Origin: Chryseobacterium formosense
Lineage (GTDB): Bacteria > Bacteroidota > Bacteroidia > Flavobacteriales > Weeksellaceae
Length of the DNA: 64,000 nucleotides
Assembly: GCF_900116415.1 (NCBI RefSeq)
Contig: NZ_FPAP01000001.1
Location: 682,001 to 746,000 of the forward strand
Direction of reading: 5' to 3'
Below the pieces are notes generated by a model. It made no database searches and was not told where the DNA came from. It worked only from the letters and a program-made list of their open reading frames with translations. A program made the translations under genes and the position numbers. Numbering within the stretch: position 1 is the first letter of the stretch; each line of letters begins with the position of its first letter. Shown here one piece after another: positions 7,925-16,669 of this stretch.

Positions 7925-9340
7925 TTAATGATAATTTTCGATTAAATCGGCTAATAATTGCACACCAAAACCGGTTGCTGCTTTTTCTTTTGCATATCCC
8001 ACATTTCCAAACGCAACTCCAGCAATATCAAGATGTGCCCAATTTGGATGGTTTCCGATGAATTGCTCCAAAAATTTGGCGGCGACAATACAATCTCCTA
8101 TGGGTTTCATTGAGATGTTTTTGAAGTCGGCAACATCAGATTTAAAATCATCCATCCAAATGTCCCAAAGCGGAAGATTCCATAATCTCTGATTCGTTTT
8201 ATCTCCGGTTTTAATTAAAATATTTTTCAAATCTTCATTATTCGAAAACATCGCACCACAAGTGTCTCCAAACATTCTCACAGAACTCCCTGTAAGTGTT
8301 GCAAGATCGATCAGAACATCTGTTTTGTAGTTTTTTGAAAGGTAAGACAATCCGTCTGCAAGCGTCATTCTTCCTTCTGCATCGGTATTGAGAACTTCGA
8401 TGGTCTTTCCGTTGTAAGCGGTAATTACATCGCTTGGTAAATAAGCGTTTTCAGAAATTGCATTGTCTGTAATCGGTAAAATAGCTGTAATGTTAACGGG
8501 AAGTTTCATCTGAGATGCGTAAATAAGTGCTCCAATCACTGCGGTTGCGCCTCCCATATCGGATTTCATATAATGCATATTGTCTGAAGCTTTCAGGGAA
8601 ATTCCTCCGGTGTCAAACAGAACACATTTTCCTACGAGTCCGAAAGTTTTTGCATTCTTTACAGTTGTTTTATATTCTAAAATGGTAAAAGCAGCGTCAT
8701 AAGCACTTCCCTGGTTAACCGACAGAAAAGCTCCCAAACCAAGTTCTTCGCATTTTTTTCTGTTGAAAGCGGTGTATTTTAACTGATTTTTTTTGGCTAA
8801 ATTTTTCAGATATGCATTGATGGCTTCAGGTCTTTTTAGATTTGCTGGCTTGTTAAGCCAATCCATACAGGCGGTTTGGCCTTCACAGATCGCATCAATT
8901 TTTGTTGAAATTGTTTCTAATTTTTTAGGACTTAAATTCCCGAAATGAAGTTCGAAAGATTCATCCCAAAAAGGGTGGGTTTTATCAAAAGGGTAGTTGT
9001 AGGTTCCTAAAAGAAGGCCTTTTGCAAATTCTTCAAACTGGTTTTCATGAATAAAATCTGCAATTAAAAGAGTAGCAACAGTCTGGATGTTTTTTTTGTG
9101 GGTCTGGGAAAATTTAATTCCGGTTTGCTGAAACTCAAAATTCTGAGAAGTTTCTTTCCCAAGACCTATATAATAAGTAATGGTTTCTTCGCTGGTTTCG
9201 ATGAAAATTTCGTGTTTTTTTCCGGAGAAAAGAAGTGAAATATTTTTATTGAAATTTTTATAGTTTAAAGTCCAGGCTTCTTCTGTAAATAACTTAAAAA
9301 CCTGAGCGTATTGTTTATTTTTTTTGTTGATTAGTTTCAT
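7925..9340 (-). CDS. M17 leucyl aminopeptidase family protein
   Basis: 471 residues, a normal M17 length. Two-zinc exopeptidase that trims N-terminal residues from peptides in the cytosol. All key residues can be placed: Lys238 and Asp243 in VGKCVLFDTGGISLK, Lys250, Asp261 in MKSDMGGA, and Asp320, Glu322, Arg324 in the signature NTDAEGRM (318-325). The N-terminal 160 residues are the poorly conserved regulatory domain. It starts 12 bases downstream of the glycogen-binding-domain esterase and is co-transcribed with it. Next to a set of peptide-type ligases it may process their product; a general peptide-recycling role is equally compatible. Confidence 0.92.
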   Translation of the reverse strand: MKLINKKNKQYAQVFKLFTEEAWTLNYKNFNKNISLLFSGKKHEIFIETSEETITYYIGLGKETSQNFEFQQTGIKFSQTHKKNIQTVATLLIADFIHENQFEEFAKGLLLGTYNYPFDKTHPFWDESFELHFGNLSPKKLETISTKIDAICEGQTACMDWLNKPANLKRPEAINAYLKNLAKKNQLKYTAFNRKKCEELGLGAFLSVNQGSAYDAAFTILEYKTTVKNAKTFGLVGKCVLFDTGGISLKASDNMHYMKSDMGGATAVIGALIYASQMKLPVNITAILPITDNAISENAYLPSDVITAYNGKTIEVLNTDAEGRMTLADGLSYLSKNYKTDVLIDLATLTGSSVRMFGDTCGAMFSNNEDLKNILIKTGDKTNQRLWNLPLWDIWMDDFKSDVADFKNISMKPIGDCIVAAKFLEQFIGNHPNWAHLDIAGVAFGNVGYAKEKAATGFGVQLLADLIENYH

Positions 9341-9352
9341 GATTAGATTATA

Positions 9353-10474
9353 TTAATTTTTAATATTTTCCTGATGGGGTGTTACCTCAAGAGGATTTTC
9401 GATGTTATTGTAGAACAGCCACTCAATCGCTCTCGGAAATTCCTGTGACCAGTAAAATTCACTGTGAGCTCCGTCCGGATTGATGCTGGTTTTAAATTCA
9501 AAATCAAAAAGATTCTTCTTTTCCCATTGTTTCAGATAATTTTCAAAAACCTGAATTCTTTTCACCATTTTCGAACCTTCCTGCTCACCTCCGTAAAGAT
9601 AGATTTTAGTTTTAAAAGGAACTCTGAAGCTCATCATTGGGAAATTATTGTTCGGTTCTACCCAAAGTGATGGTGAGAAGATCAATAATTTAGAATATAC
9701 TTCAGGGTAAAGAAACCCGCTGTAAATACTGATAAGTGCACCCAAAGAACTGCCGCCGATTCCTGTGTTTTCTCTGTCTTTTTTTGTTCGGTAATGTTCA
9801 TCTACAAAAGGTTTTAAGGTATCGGTTATAAATCGGATGTATTTTTTACCTTCCGAACCATTGGCGACATGGTCATTATCAAAGATATATTCTTTTATAC
9901 GGTCTTCACTTCCGTGTTCAATGGCGATTACAATAAGATCTCCGCGGCCGTATTCCGCAAGAATAGATAGTTTCTTATCGATTTCCCAGTTTCCGTAAGG
10001 ACTTCCTTCATTAAAAAGATTTTGAGCATCCTGTAAGTAAAGAACGGGATAACTTTTATCTGAAATATAGTAATCGTGGGGTAGAAGTGCCCAGACTTTT
10101 CGAAAACGGTCGAGCTGTGGGATATAAAATTCTTCAGAAATGACTTCTACGATAGGAAAAAATTCATCTTTGAAAGGTCCCCAGTTTAATCTCCATTTTT
10201 CTATAAAATCCTGTGTGGTTTTTGAAGTTTTTTTGACTTTTCTGTTGGGCGTGATGCTTCCGTACTTGTCTAATTCTACATTTTCCCAACCGCCTTTGGT
10301 GAATTTATATTCTACTTCATCGGAGAGTAGCTGATCTTCTATTTCGATACTGTAAGTATTTTCATCGGACTGTTGAAGCTGGAAATTATAATCTTTAGGA
10401 TTCCATTTGTTGAAGTTTCCTGTGATAAAGATTGGTCTGTTGTCTGTTTCTGATGTGCTCAGTGTAAATTTCAT
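9353..10474 (-). CDS. Esterase with N-terminal glycogen-binding (CBM48/AMPK-like) domain
   Basis: 373 residues in two parts. Residues 1-85 form a beta-sandwich like the AMPK/branching-enzyme glycogen-binding domain, with IFITGNFNKWNP at 15-26 matching the core of that motif (compare VIGNFNNWN in the GlgB encoded next door). Residues 110-360 are an esterase D/enterochelin-esterase-like alpha/beta hydrolase with GIGGSSLGA at 238-246 (Ser243) and a late GAHSEFYW containing the probable catalytic His. No signal peptide. It is divergent from glgB, with 173 bases between starts, and 12 bases before the M17 gene. The domain suggests contact with alpha-glucan, but the CBM-like part can also be a simple E-set domain of ferric-enterobactin-type esterases. 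Confidence 0.8.
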   Translation of the reverse strand: MKFTLSTSETDNRPIFITGNFNKWNPKDYNFQLQQSDENTYSIEIEDQLLSDEVEYKFTKGGWENVELDKYGSITPNRKVKKTSKTTQDFIEKWRLNWGPFKDEFFPIVEVISEEFYIPQLDRFRKVWALLPHDYYISDKSYPVLYLQDAQNLFNEGSPYGNWEIDKKLSILAEYGRGDLIVIAIEHGSEDRIKEYIFDNDHVANGSEGKKYIRFITDTLKPFVDEHYRTKKDRENTGIGGSSLGALISIYSGFLYPEVYSKLLIFSPSLWVEPNNNFPMMSFRVPFKTKIYLYGGEQEGSKMVKRIQVFENYLKQWEKKNLFDFEFKTSINPDGAHSEFYWSQEFPRAIEWLFYNNIENPLEVTPHQENIKN

Positions 10475-10576
10475 TGTGTTTTATCGGACATTTTAAGCTT
10501 TTAAATTTATGAAAAATCTTTTTAAAGATATTGTTTAAAAATAATAAAATTTATGGTGTGGCAGAGTTAAAATTCA

Positions 10577-10584
10577 TATATTTG
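10577..10584 (+). promoter_or_regulatory. Likely -7 box of the glg operon promoter
   Basis: TATATTTG matches the Bacteroidota consensus TAnnTTTG, 63 bases ahead of the glgB start. No clear TTG is seen at the expected -33 distance. Confidence 0.45.
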
Positions 10585-10647
10585 ATAGTCATCGTTATTC
10601 AGTAAATAAAATGATCATAACGACTGATTTAGACCGAAAAACCAAAT

Positions 10648-12600
10648 ATGATGAATTTTGTAAAAACCTATACACTTTTTACGGAACATGATGTGTATCT
10701 TTTCAAGGAAGGTAAACATTACAGGCTCTACGAAAAGTTTGGGTCTCATTCTGTTGAGAAAGACGGAGTAAAGGGGGTGTATTTTTCGGTTTGGGCTCCG
10801 AATGCCAAAAAAGTTTCGGTAATCGGGAATTTCAACAACTGGAATCATCGTGAGCATATTTTGTTTCCGAGATGGGATAAGTCCGGAATCTGGGAAGGAT
10901 TTATTCCTGCACTTTCGTGGGGTACCTTATATAAATATGCTGTTGAAACCTTTCAGGGACATATTTTAGAAAAAAGTGATCCGTATGCATTAAGCTGGGA
11001 ACAGAATCTTCAGGCGGCTTCTATGGTTTCTACCAATTGGTACGAATGGGACGATCGGGAATGGCTCGAAAAACGCTGGCAAAAAAACAGTCTTGAATCA
11101 CCAATTTCTGTTTACGAAATCCATTTAGGTTCGTGGATGCGAAATGCAGATAATCCCGAGAAATTTCTTAATTATAGAGATATTGCCGCAAAGCTGGTTC
11201 CGTATATCAAGGAAATGGGTTTTACACATGTAGAATTCATGCCGGTGATGGAATATCCTTATGATCCGAGTTGGGGTTATCAGATTACAGGTTTTTATGC
11301 AGCAACTTCACGTTTTGGTTCACCACAGGATTTGATGTTCTTGATTAATGAACTTCATAAAAACGATATTGGCGTTATTTTAGATTGGGTTCCTTCTCAT
11401 TTTCCGGGTGATGCAAACGGATTACACCGTTTTGACGGCTCTTATTTATATGAGCATGAAGATCCGCGAAAAGGTTTTCATCCTGACTGGAAATCCTATA
11501 TTTTTAATTACGGAAGAAATGAAGTGAAATCTTTTCTTATTTCGAATGCCGTGTTCTGGCTTGATCGTTATCATGCAGACGGACTTCGTGTGGATGCTGT
11601 AACGTCGATGCTTCATCTTGATTATTCAAGGAATGAAGGAGAATGGGAACCGAATATTTATGGTGAAAATGTAAATCTCGAAGCAAAAACTTTCCTTCAG
11701 GAATTTAATACGGCTGTTTACAAAGAATTTGGCAATAATATCATGACGATTGCTGAAGAGAGTTCAGATTTTCCAAAATTAACGAAACCTGTTCATGACG
11801 GTGGCGTCGGTTTTGGAATGAAATGGATGATGGGCTGGATGCACGATACTCTATTTTATTTTAAAGAAGATCCTATCAACAGAAAACAACATCATCACAA
11901 GCTGAGTTTTGCCTCGATGTATATGTATAATGAGAATTATATGATTCCACTTTCACATGATGAGGTTGTACACGGAAAAGCCAGCCTTATTTATAAAATG
12001 AAAGGCGATGAATGGCAGAAATTTGCCAATCTCAGAGCTTTGTATGTGTATATGTTTACGCATCCCGGAGCAAAATTATTGTTTATGGGAGATGAGTTCG
12101 GACAAACTAACGAATGGAACTTTAAGCAAAGCTTAGATTGGCATTTATTGCAATATCCTGTTCATCAAGGATTGCAGAGTTTAGTTAAAGATCTGAATCA
12201 CCTCTATAAAGATGAGTCTGCATTTTACGAAAATCAGTTTAAACCGGAAGGTTTTGAATGGGTTGAAGCCAATGATACCGACAATTCTGTCTATATTTAT
12301 TTAAGAAAAGGGAAGAGAAGGGATGATGTTTTTATGATTATTTTAAATTTAACTCCACGGGTAATTGATTATAAAGTGGGCGTGAATGCAGGAACACATT
12401 GGGAAGTCGTTCTCAATTCCGATGACGAAAAATATAGCGGAAGCGGAGTAGAAGCCCACATTTTCAGAGAAGATCATGATCAATGGATGAATCGGCCAAG
12501 ATCGATCAGCTTAAACCTTCCTGCACTTTCGGGGATTGTTTTAAAACAGAGAAAAAATAAAAAATATAAATTAAATAGGATTAAACAGCACAAAAAATGA
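10648..12600 (+). CDS. glgB: 1,4-alpha-glucan branching enzyme
   Basis: 650 residues. Transfers alpha-1,4 chains to make alpha-1,6 branches in glycogen. An N-terminal CBM48 (FSVWAPNAKKVSVIGNFNNW at about 47-66) precedes a GH13 barrel: DWVPSHFPGD, then ADGLRVDAVTSM with the nucleophile Asp near 315, IAEESSDFP with the acid Glu near 370, and LSHDEVVHG near 435 with the transition-state Asp. The C-terminal beta domain follows. First gene of a glgB-glgA-glgC operon; its stop overlaps the glgA start in ATGA, so translation is coupled. Two methionines open the frame (10648 and 10651); the first is used here. Confidence 0.96.
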   Translation: MMNFVKTYTLFTEHDVYLFKEGKHYRLYEKFGSHSVEKDGVKGVYFSVWAPNAKKVSVIGNFNNWNHREHILFPRWDKSGIWEGFIPALSWGTLYKYAVETFQGHILEKSDPYALSWEQNLQAASMVSTNWYEWDDREWLEKRWQKNSLESPISVYEIHLGSWMRNADNPEKFLNYRDIAAKLVPYIKEMGFTHVEFMPVMEYPYDPSWGYQITGFYAATSRFGSPQDLMFLINELHKNDIGVILDWVPSHFPGDANGLHRFDGSYLYEHEDPRKGFHPDWKSYIFNYGRNEVKSFLISNAVFWLDRYHADGLRVDAVTSMLHLDYSRNEGEWEPNIYGENVNLEAKTFLQEFNTAVYKEFGNNIMTIAEESSDFPKLTKPVHDGGVGFGMKWMMGWMHDTLFYFKEDPINRKQHHHKLSFASMYMYNENYMIPLSHDEVVHGKASLIYKMKGDEWQKFANLRALYVYMFTHPGAKLLFMGDEFGQTNEWNFKQSLDWHLLQYPVHQGLQSLVKDLNHLYKDESAFYENQFKPEGFEWVEANDTDNSVYIYLRKGKRRDDVFMIILNLTPRVIDYKVGVNAGTHWEVVLNSDDEKYSGSGVEAHIFREDHDQWMNRPRSISLNLPALSGIVLKQRKNKKYKLNRIKQHKK

Positions 12601-14003
12601 CAATATTTCACCTCAGTACAGAATGTTATCCCGTAGCCAAAGTTGGCGGATTGGCAGATGTAGTAGGCGCACTGCCGAAATATCAGAATAAAATAAAAGA
12701 TATTGATGCCAAAGTAGTGATGCCTTGGTACAACAAGCATTTTGTATATGATTATGATTTTGAAGTTGTTTTTGACGGCTTTATTCATCAAGGTTCCAAT
12801 ATGCTTCAGGTTCAGGTTTTGAAAGAAACTACGAATGTTTTGGGATTTGAATTGTATATGGTGAAAATTCCGGGATTGCTCGATCGCGAAAATCCTTACG
12901 GATATCAGGATGAAAATTTTCAGTTTCTGGCTTTTCAGCATGGGATTTTGCATTGGTTATCGGCGATGAAAATTCGTCCGGATGTTTTGCATTGCCACGA
13001 TTATCATACAGGTTTAGTTCCTTTTATGGTTGAAAACTGCTATGAATTTGAATTTCTGAAAGGCGTAAAAACAATCGGTACAATCCATAACGGGGAATAT
13101 CAGGGAATGATGAGCTGGGATATGGTGAGTTATATGCCTGCTTTCGATCATTACAAATGGGGACTTTTAGACTGGAACGGATTTATCAATCCTTTGGCGA
13201 GTATGATTAAATGTTGTTATGCATTTACGACGGTTTCGGAAGGATATCTGGAAGAACTTTTTGTGAGTTTCAAGGGGCTGGAAAGTCTGGTGAGAGAAGA
13301 ATTTTCAAAAGCTTACGGTATTATCAACGGAATTGATACTGATGTGTGGAATCCTGAAACCGATCCGATGATCGATTTTAACTTTACTATTAAAAATGCT
13401 TTAAAAATAAAAAAGAAAAACAAACTGAAGCTTTGTAAAGAATATGGTTTGAATCCTGAACTTCCTCTTTTTGCATTCATCGGTAGATTTGCTACAGAAA
13501 AAGGAGCCGATCTTTTACCGGATGTTATTTGGAGAAGTATAAAGCAAAGTTTTGGCGGTTTAAACATTATTGTTTTGGGTTCAGGAAACGAATATGTGGA
13601 AAGACAGATGAAAGAATTGAACGCTGTTTACTCGAATTTTGCTACAGATATAGGATATAAAGAACATTTATCCCATAAAATATACGCTTCGGCAGATTTT
13701 TTGTTGATGCCTTCAAGGGTCGAGCCTTGCGGTCTCAATCAGATGTATGCGATGCGATACGGAACGGTTCCGGTTGTAAGTTATACAGGTGGATTGAGAG
13801 ACACGGTAAAAGATATTTCTACAGGAGGTTCCGGCTTAAATTTCACTTATCCTGGAGTAGACGATATTATTCATGCAATGAGCCGAGGCTTAAATATTTA
13901 TAAAGACAAAGCTCAAATGGAAAATTTGGTGTTATCTAATATGAAATTCGATTTTGCCTGGGAGAAATCCGCAGAAAAATATATAGCTTTATATAATCAA
14001 TAG
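12597..14003 (+). CDS. glgA: Glycogen synthase (ADP-glucose type, GT5)
   Basis: 468 residues, the usual bacterial length. Elongates glycogen from ADP-glucose. The N-terminal KVGGLADVVGALP at 15-27 is the ADP-glucose-binding KxGGL element; the C-terminal lobe has IGRFATEKGADL and SRVEPCGLNQMYAMRYG, which carries the conserved catalytic-side Glu. The start codon overlaps the glgB stop by four bases. Its partner glgC follows after 68 bases. No glycogen phosphorylase or debranching gene is in the window. Confidence 0.96.
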   Translation: MTIFHLSTECYPVAKVGGLADVVGALPKYQNKIKDIDAKVVMPWYNKHFVYDYDFEVVFDGFIHQGSNMLQVQVLKETTNVLGFELYMVKIPGLLDRENPYGYQDENFQFLAFQHGILHWLSAMKIRPDVLHCHDYHTGLVPFMVENCYEFEFLKGVKTIGTIHNGEYQGMMSWDMVSYMPAFDHYKWGLLDWNGFINPLASMIKCCYAFTTVSEGYLEELFVSFKGLESLVREEFSKAYGIINGIDTDVWNPETDPMIDFNFTIKNALKIKKKNKLKLCKEYGLNPELPLFAFIGRFATEKGADLLPDVIWRSIKQSFGGLNIIVLGSGNEYVERQMKELNAVYSNFATDIGYKEHLSHKIYASADFLLMPSRVEPCGLNQMYAMRYGTVPVVSYTGGLRDTVKDISTGGSGLNFTYPGVDDIIHAMSRGLNIYKDKAQMENLVLSNMKFDFAWEKSAEKYIALYNQ

Positions 14004-14071
14004 ATTTAGAAAAATAATCTGAAATTTTTAAATATTAAACAAACTATAAAATAATAAAAACGCAGATATTT

Positions 14072-15340
14072 ATGAAACACAACGTCATTTCAATTGTTTT
14101 GGGGGGAGGAAGAGGGACGAGACTTTTTCCGTTAACGTACACGAGATCAAAACCTGCTGTACCTATTGCCGGAAAATACAGATTGGTAGATATACCGATT
14201 TCAAACTGTTTAAATTCTGGTTTAAATAAAATTCTTGTTTTAACACAGTTTAATTCAGCATCATTAAACTCACATATCAAAAATTCTTATCATTTTGATA
14301 TTTTCAGTCAGGGTTTTGTAGATATTTTGGCGGCAGAACAAAATGTTGACAGTGATAGCTGGTTTCAGGGAACGGCAGATGCAGTTCGTCAGTCGATGAA
14401 ACACCTTGAAAAATATGATTATGAATATATTTTGATTTTATCAGGAGATCAGCTTTATCAGATGGATTTTAATGAAATGCTTGATTTTCATATCGAAAAC
14501 GGTGGAGATGTTACCATTGCAACCATTCCTGTAACTGCAAAAGATGCTACAGGTTTCGGTATTCTAAGTTCGGATGATGAAGGAAATATTACTTCATTCG
14601 TAGAAAAACCCGGATTTGATGAGCTGAATGGCTTACAATCAGAAGTTTCAGACGAAAACAAGACAAAAGGCAAAGAGTTTTTAGCATCAATGGGAATTTA
14701 TATTTTCTCAAAAACAATTCTTAAAAAGATGTTTGATGAGGGAGCGGGAGACGATTTCGGAAAAGACATCATCCCTAATTCTATCGGGAAATACAAAACT
14801 TTAAGCTATCAATATGAAGGTTACTGGACGGATATAGGAACTATTGAATCTTTCTATGAAGCGAATCTGGATCTTTGCCATGATTTCCCTCAGTTTAATT
14901 TATTTTCCTCAGCGCCAATTTTCACACGTGCAAGAATGCTTCCGCCATCAAAAGTGAATGGTTCATACGTAAGCAAAGCAGTTTTTGGTGACGGATGTAT
15001 TATTTTGGCAGATAAAATCGAAAATTCTGTAATAGGAAACCGTACAAGAATAGATAAAGGAAGCACTATTGTGAATTCTTACATTATGGGTGCAGATTTC
15101 TATCAGAATACCAGTGATATTGTAATGAATGACAGCAAAGGTTTACCCAATATGGGAATCGGGAAATACTGTTATATTGAGAAGGCAATTTTAGATAAAA
15201 ACTGCTACATCGGAGATAATGTAAGGATCATCGGTGGAAAGCACCTTAAAGATGGAGACTACGGAACTCATTCCGTACAGGACGGTATTGTTGTTGTTAA
15301 AAAAGGAGCAGTCTTAACTCCTGGAACACATATCGGATAG
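14072..15340 (+). CDS. glgC: Glucose-1-phosphate adenylyltransferase
   Basis: 422 residues. Makes ADP-glucose from ATP and glucose-1-phosphate, the committed step of bacterial glycogen synthesis. Nucleotidyltransferase motif GGGRGTRLFPLT at 11-22, the substrate loop PIAGKYRLVDIPISNCLNSG at 31-50, then GTADAVRQ and SGDQLYQMDF. The C-terminal third is a left-handed beta-helix with hexapeptide-like repeats, the usual allosteric part. Last gene of the glg operon, closed by a hairpin at 15454. Confidence 0.96.
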   Translation: MKHNVISIVLGGGRGTRLFPLTYTRSKPAVPIAGKYRLVDIPISNCLNSGLNKILVLTQFNSASLNSHIKNSYHFDIFSQGFVDILAAEQNVDSDSWFQGTADAVRQSMKHLEKYDYEYILILSGDQLYQMDFNEMLDFHIENGGDVTIATIPVTAKDATGFGILSSDDEGNITSFVEKPGFDELNGLQSEVSDENKTKGKEFLASMGIYIFSKTILKKMFDEGAGDDFGKDIIPNSIGKYKTLSYQYEGYWTDIGTIESFYEANLDLCHDFPQFNLFSSAPIFTRARMLPPSKVNGSYVSKAVFGDGCIILADKIENSVIGNRTRIDKGSTIVNSYIMGADFYQNTSDIVMNDSKGLPNMGIGKYCYIEKAILDKNCYIGDNVRIIGGKHLKDGDYGTHSVQDGIVVVKKGAVLTPGTHIG

Positions 15341-15378
15341 AAGCTTGATGCTTGATGCCGGAAGCTGGGTGTTCTGAG
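15341..15378 (+). repeat. Word repeat of the AAGCTTGATGC/GGAAGCTGG type
   Basis: Directly after glgC the sequence stutters as AGCTTGATGCTTGATGCC followed by GGAAGCTGGGTG. A related string in reverse orientation lies near 51158-51184 (CCAGCTACCAACTTCCATC). From memory these are common between flavobacterial genes; no gene is visible. Confidence 0.4.
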
Positions 15379-15453
15379 GAGTGATAATTTTGAAATTTAG
15401 CAATTAATCAAAATCTATGCAATTGAATCTAACATCCATCAAAAATAAAAAAG

Positions 15454-15485
15454 AAGAGTGACTAAAGATATTGGTCACTTTTTTT
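15454..15485 (+). terminator. Terminator of the glg operon
   Basis: Arms AGTGAC (15457-15462) and GTCACT (15474-15479), extended by a G-T and two A-T pairs, are followed by seven T residues. It overlaps the -33 region of the next gene's promoter. Confidence 0.6.
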
Positions 15486-15501
15486 ATTTGTCTTACTTTT
15501 G
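15471..15501 (+). promoter_or_regulatory. Promoter of the SRPBCC gene
   Basis: TTG at 15471-15473, a 20-base spacer, then TACTTTTG at 15494-15501, an exact TAnnTTTG -7 box. The ATG at 15506 is only four bases further, so the transcript would have almost no leader. Confidence 0.65.
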
Positions 15502-15505
15502 TGCG

Positions 15506-16546
15506 ATGCGTTTTTTCAAAATCATAGCGGTAATTGTGGTATTTCTGATCGGAGCTTATGCGGCTTCCATGTATTACTTTGTGGATGAAAGTAAAGAGTT
15601 TACGATCGAAAAAGAAATAGATTATCCTTTGGAAAAAGTGTTTAATCAGTTTAATAATCTGCAGAACTTTACCCGCTGGAATAACTTTTTTTCAAGCTCA
15701 AAAACCATTACGATCGATTATTATCTACCTTATGAAGGGCAGGGAAGTGCAATCAGTTACAATGATCCGAAAAGTGAAGATGGCGGCGAAATGTTTATCC
15801 GTTACGAGAATCCAAATAAGACTTTGAGATATCAGCTTTTTGAGGATGAGGACGAAAATCCGACCTTGATTGATGTGAAATTTATAGCAGTTTCCGCTGA
15901 AAAAACGAAGATCAAATGGTTTGTACATACTCCAAAATTGCCACTTCTTTCAAGAGCGCAAAACTTCTGGACCGAAGATAAATTTGCTGAAAATATCGAT
16001 AAAAGCATGCTTAATCTAAAAAATGTATTAAGCAACAAAGTAGAGAAAGACAATCAGCTGGCTGCGATAAAATACGACAGCATTATGGTTGAAAATGAAG
16101 AAGCGAAAATGATTCTTGGCGTCAACGTAAGTGCTTCCAACAAAAAAGATGCGTTGTACAAAAATATCGTCATGAATTACAATAAAGTAAATAATTTCGT
16201 GTCGATGGATTTGGGTAAAAAAAATGATGAGGTAGGTTATCCTGTGCTGATTACCGATGCCGATAATTTTAAAGATAAAGAGGTATCTTATTTCTTCGGA
16301 ATCCCATTGTCGAAGAAAGTAGGAATTACGGATAATAATTTCAATTTCAGGTCTGTAAATCCTACCCAGAATTATGTGATGTACTACAAAGGATCTTACG
16401 AGGGAAGAGTAAAGGCAATTCAGCAGCTGATGCAAAAAGCCAAGAAAGACGAGATGCGTTACGGTGATGTTTATCAGACTTTTATCGAGTCGCCTGCAGA
16501 AGGTCAGAATGTCAATATGAAACTTTCTCTTTCAGTTTACAGATGA
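15506..16546 (+). CDS. SRPBCC (START-like) family protein with N-terminal membrane anchor
   Basis: 346 residues. I chose ATG 15506 over the upstream GTG at 15458 because a good promoter lies between them and the protein then starts MRFFKIIAVIVVFLIGAYA, a clean membrane anchor. Residues 30-180 look like a polyketide-cyclase/SRPBCC domain (FTIEKEIDYPLEKVFNQFNN, then FTRWNNFF), a hydrophobic-ligand pocket. Residues 190-346 look like an AraC-effector-binding/GyrI-like domain (PVLITDADNFKDKEVSYFFG). Function unknown; the ligand is probably a small hydrophobic molecule on the outer face of the inner membrane. Confidence 0.7.
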   Translation: MRFFKIIAVIVVFLIGAYAASMYYFVDESKEFTIEKEIDYPLEKVFNQFNNLQNFTRWNNFFSSSKTITIDYYLPYEGQGSAISYNDPKSEDGGEMFIRYENPNKTLRYQLFEDEDENPTLIDVKFIAVSAEKTKIKWFVHTPKLPLLSRAQNFWTEDKFAENIDKSMLNLKNVLSNKVEKDNQLAAIKYDSIMVENEEAKMILGVNVSASNKKDALYKNIVMNYNKVNNFVSMDLGKKNDEVGYPVLITDADNFKDKEVSYFFGIPLSKKVGITDNNFNFRSVNPTQNYVMYYKGSYEGRVKAIQQLMQKAKKDEMRYGDVYQTFIESPAEGQNVNMKLSLSVYR

Positions 16547-16615
16547 TTTTTTCCCAATTATTGATTTTATAATTTTTTTAAAGGTTTGAGACTATCCTAA
16601 CCCGTTTTTTTTTAT

Positions 16616-16623
16616 TAAATTTG
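16616..16623 (+). promoter_or_regulatory. Likely -7 box of sucAB
   Basis: TAAATTTG matches TAnnTTTG, 46 bases ahead of sucA. The nearest upstream TTG is too far (27-base spacer), so only the -7 element is supported. Confidence 0.4.
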
Positions 16624-16669
16624 AAGATTAATTCGATAAACAAAATTTAATAATAGATAAACTGTAATA

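Noticed and set aside
12480..12953. Open frame on the minus strand overlapping the glgB/glgA junction
   Set aside because: It is the shadow of two strongly coding genes; no start signal or recognisable motifs.
16028..16435. 135-codon minus-strand frame inside the SRPBCC gene
   Set aside because: Rich in Ile, Phe, Arg and His as expected from antisense reading of an AT-rich gene; no homology recognised.
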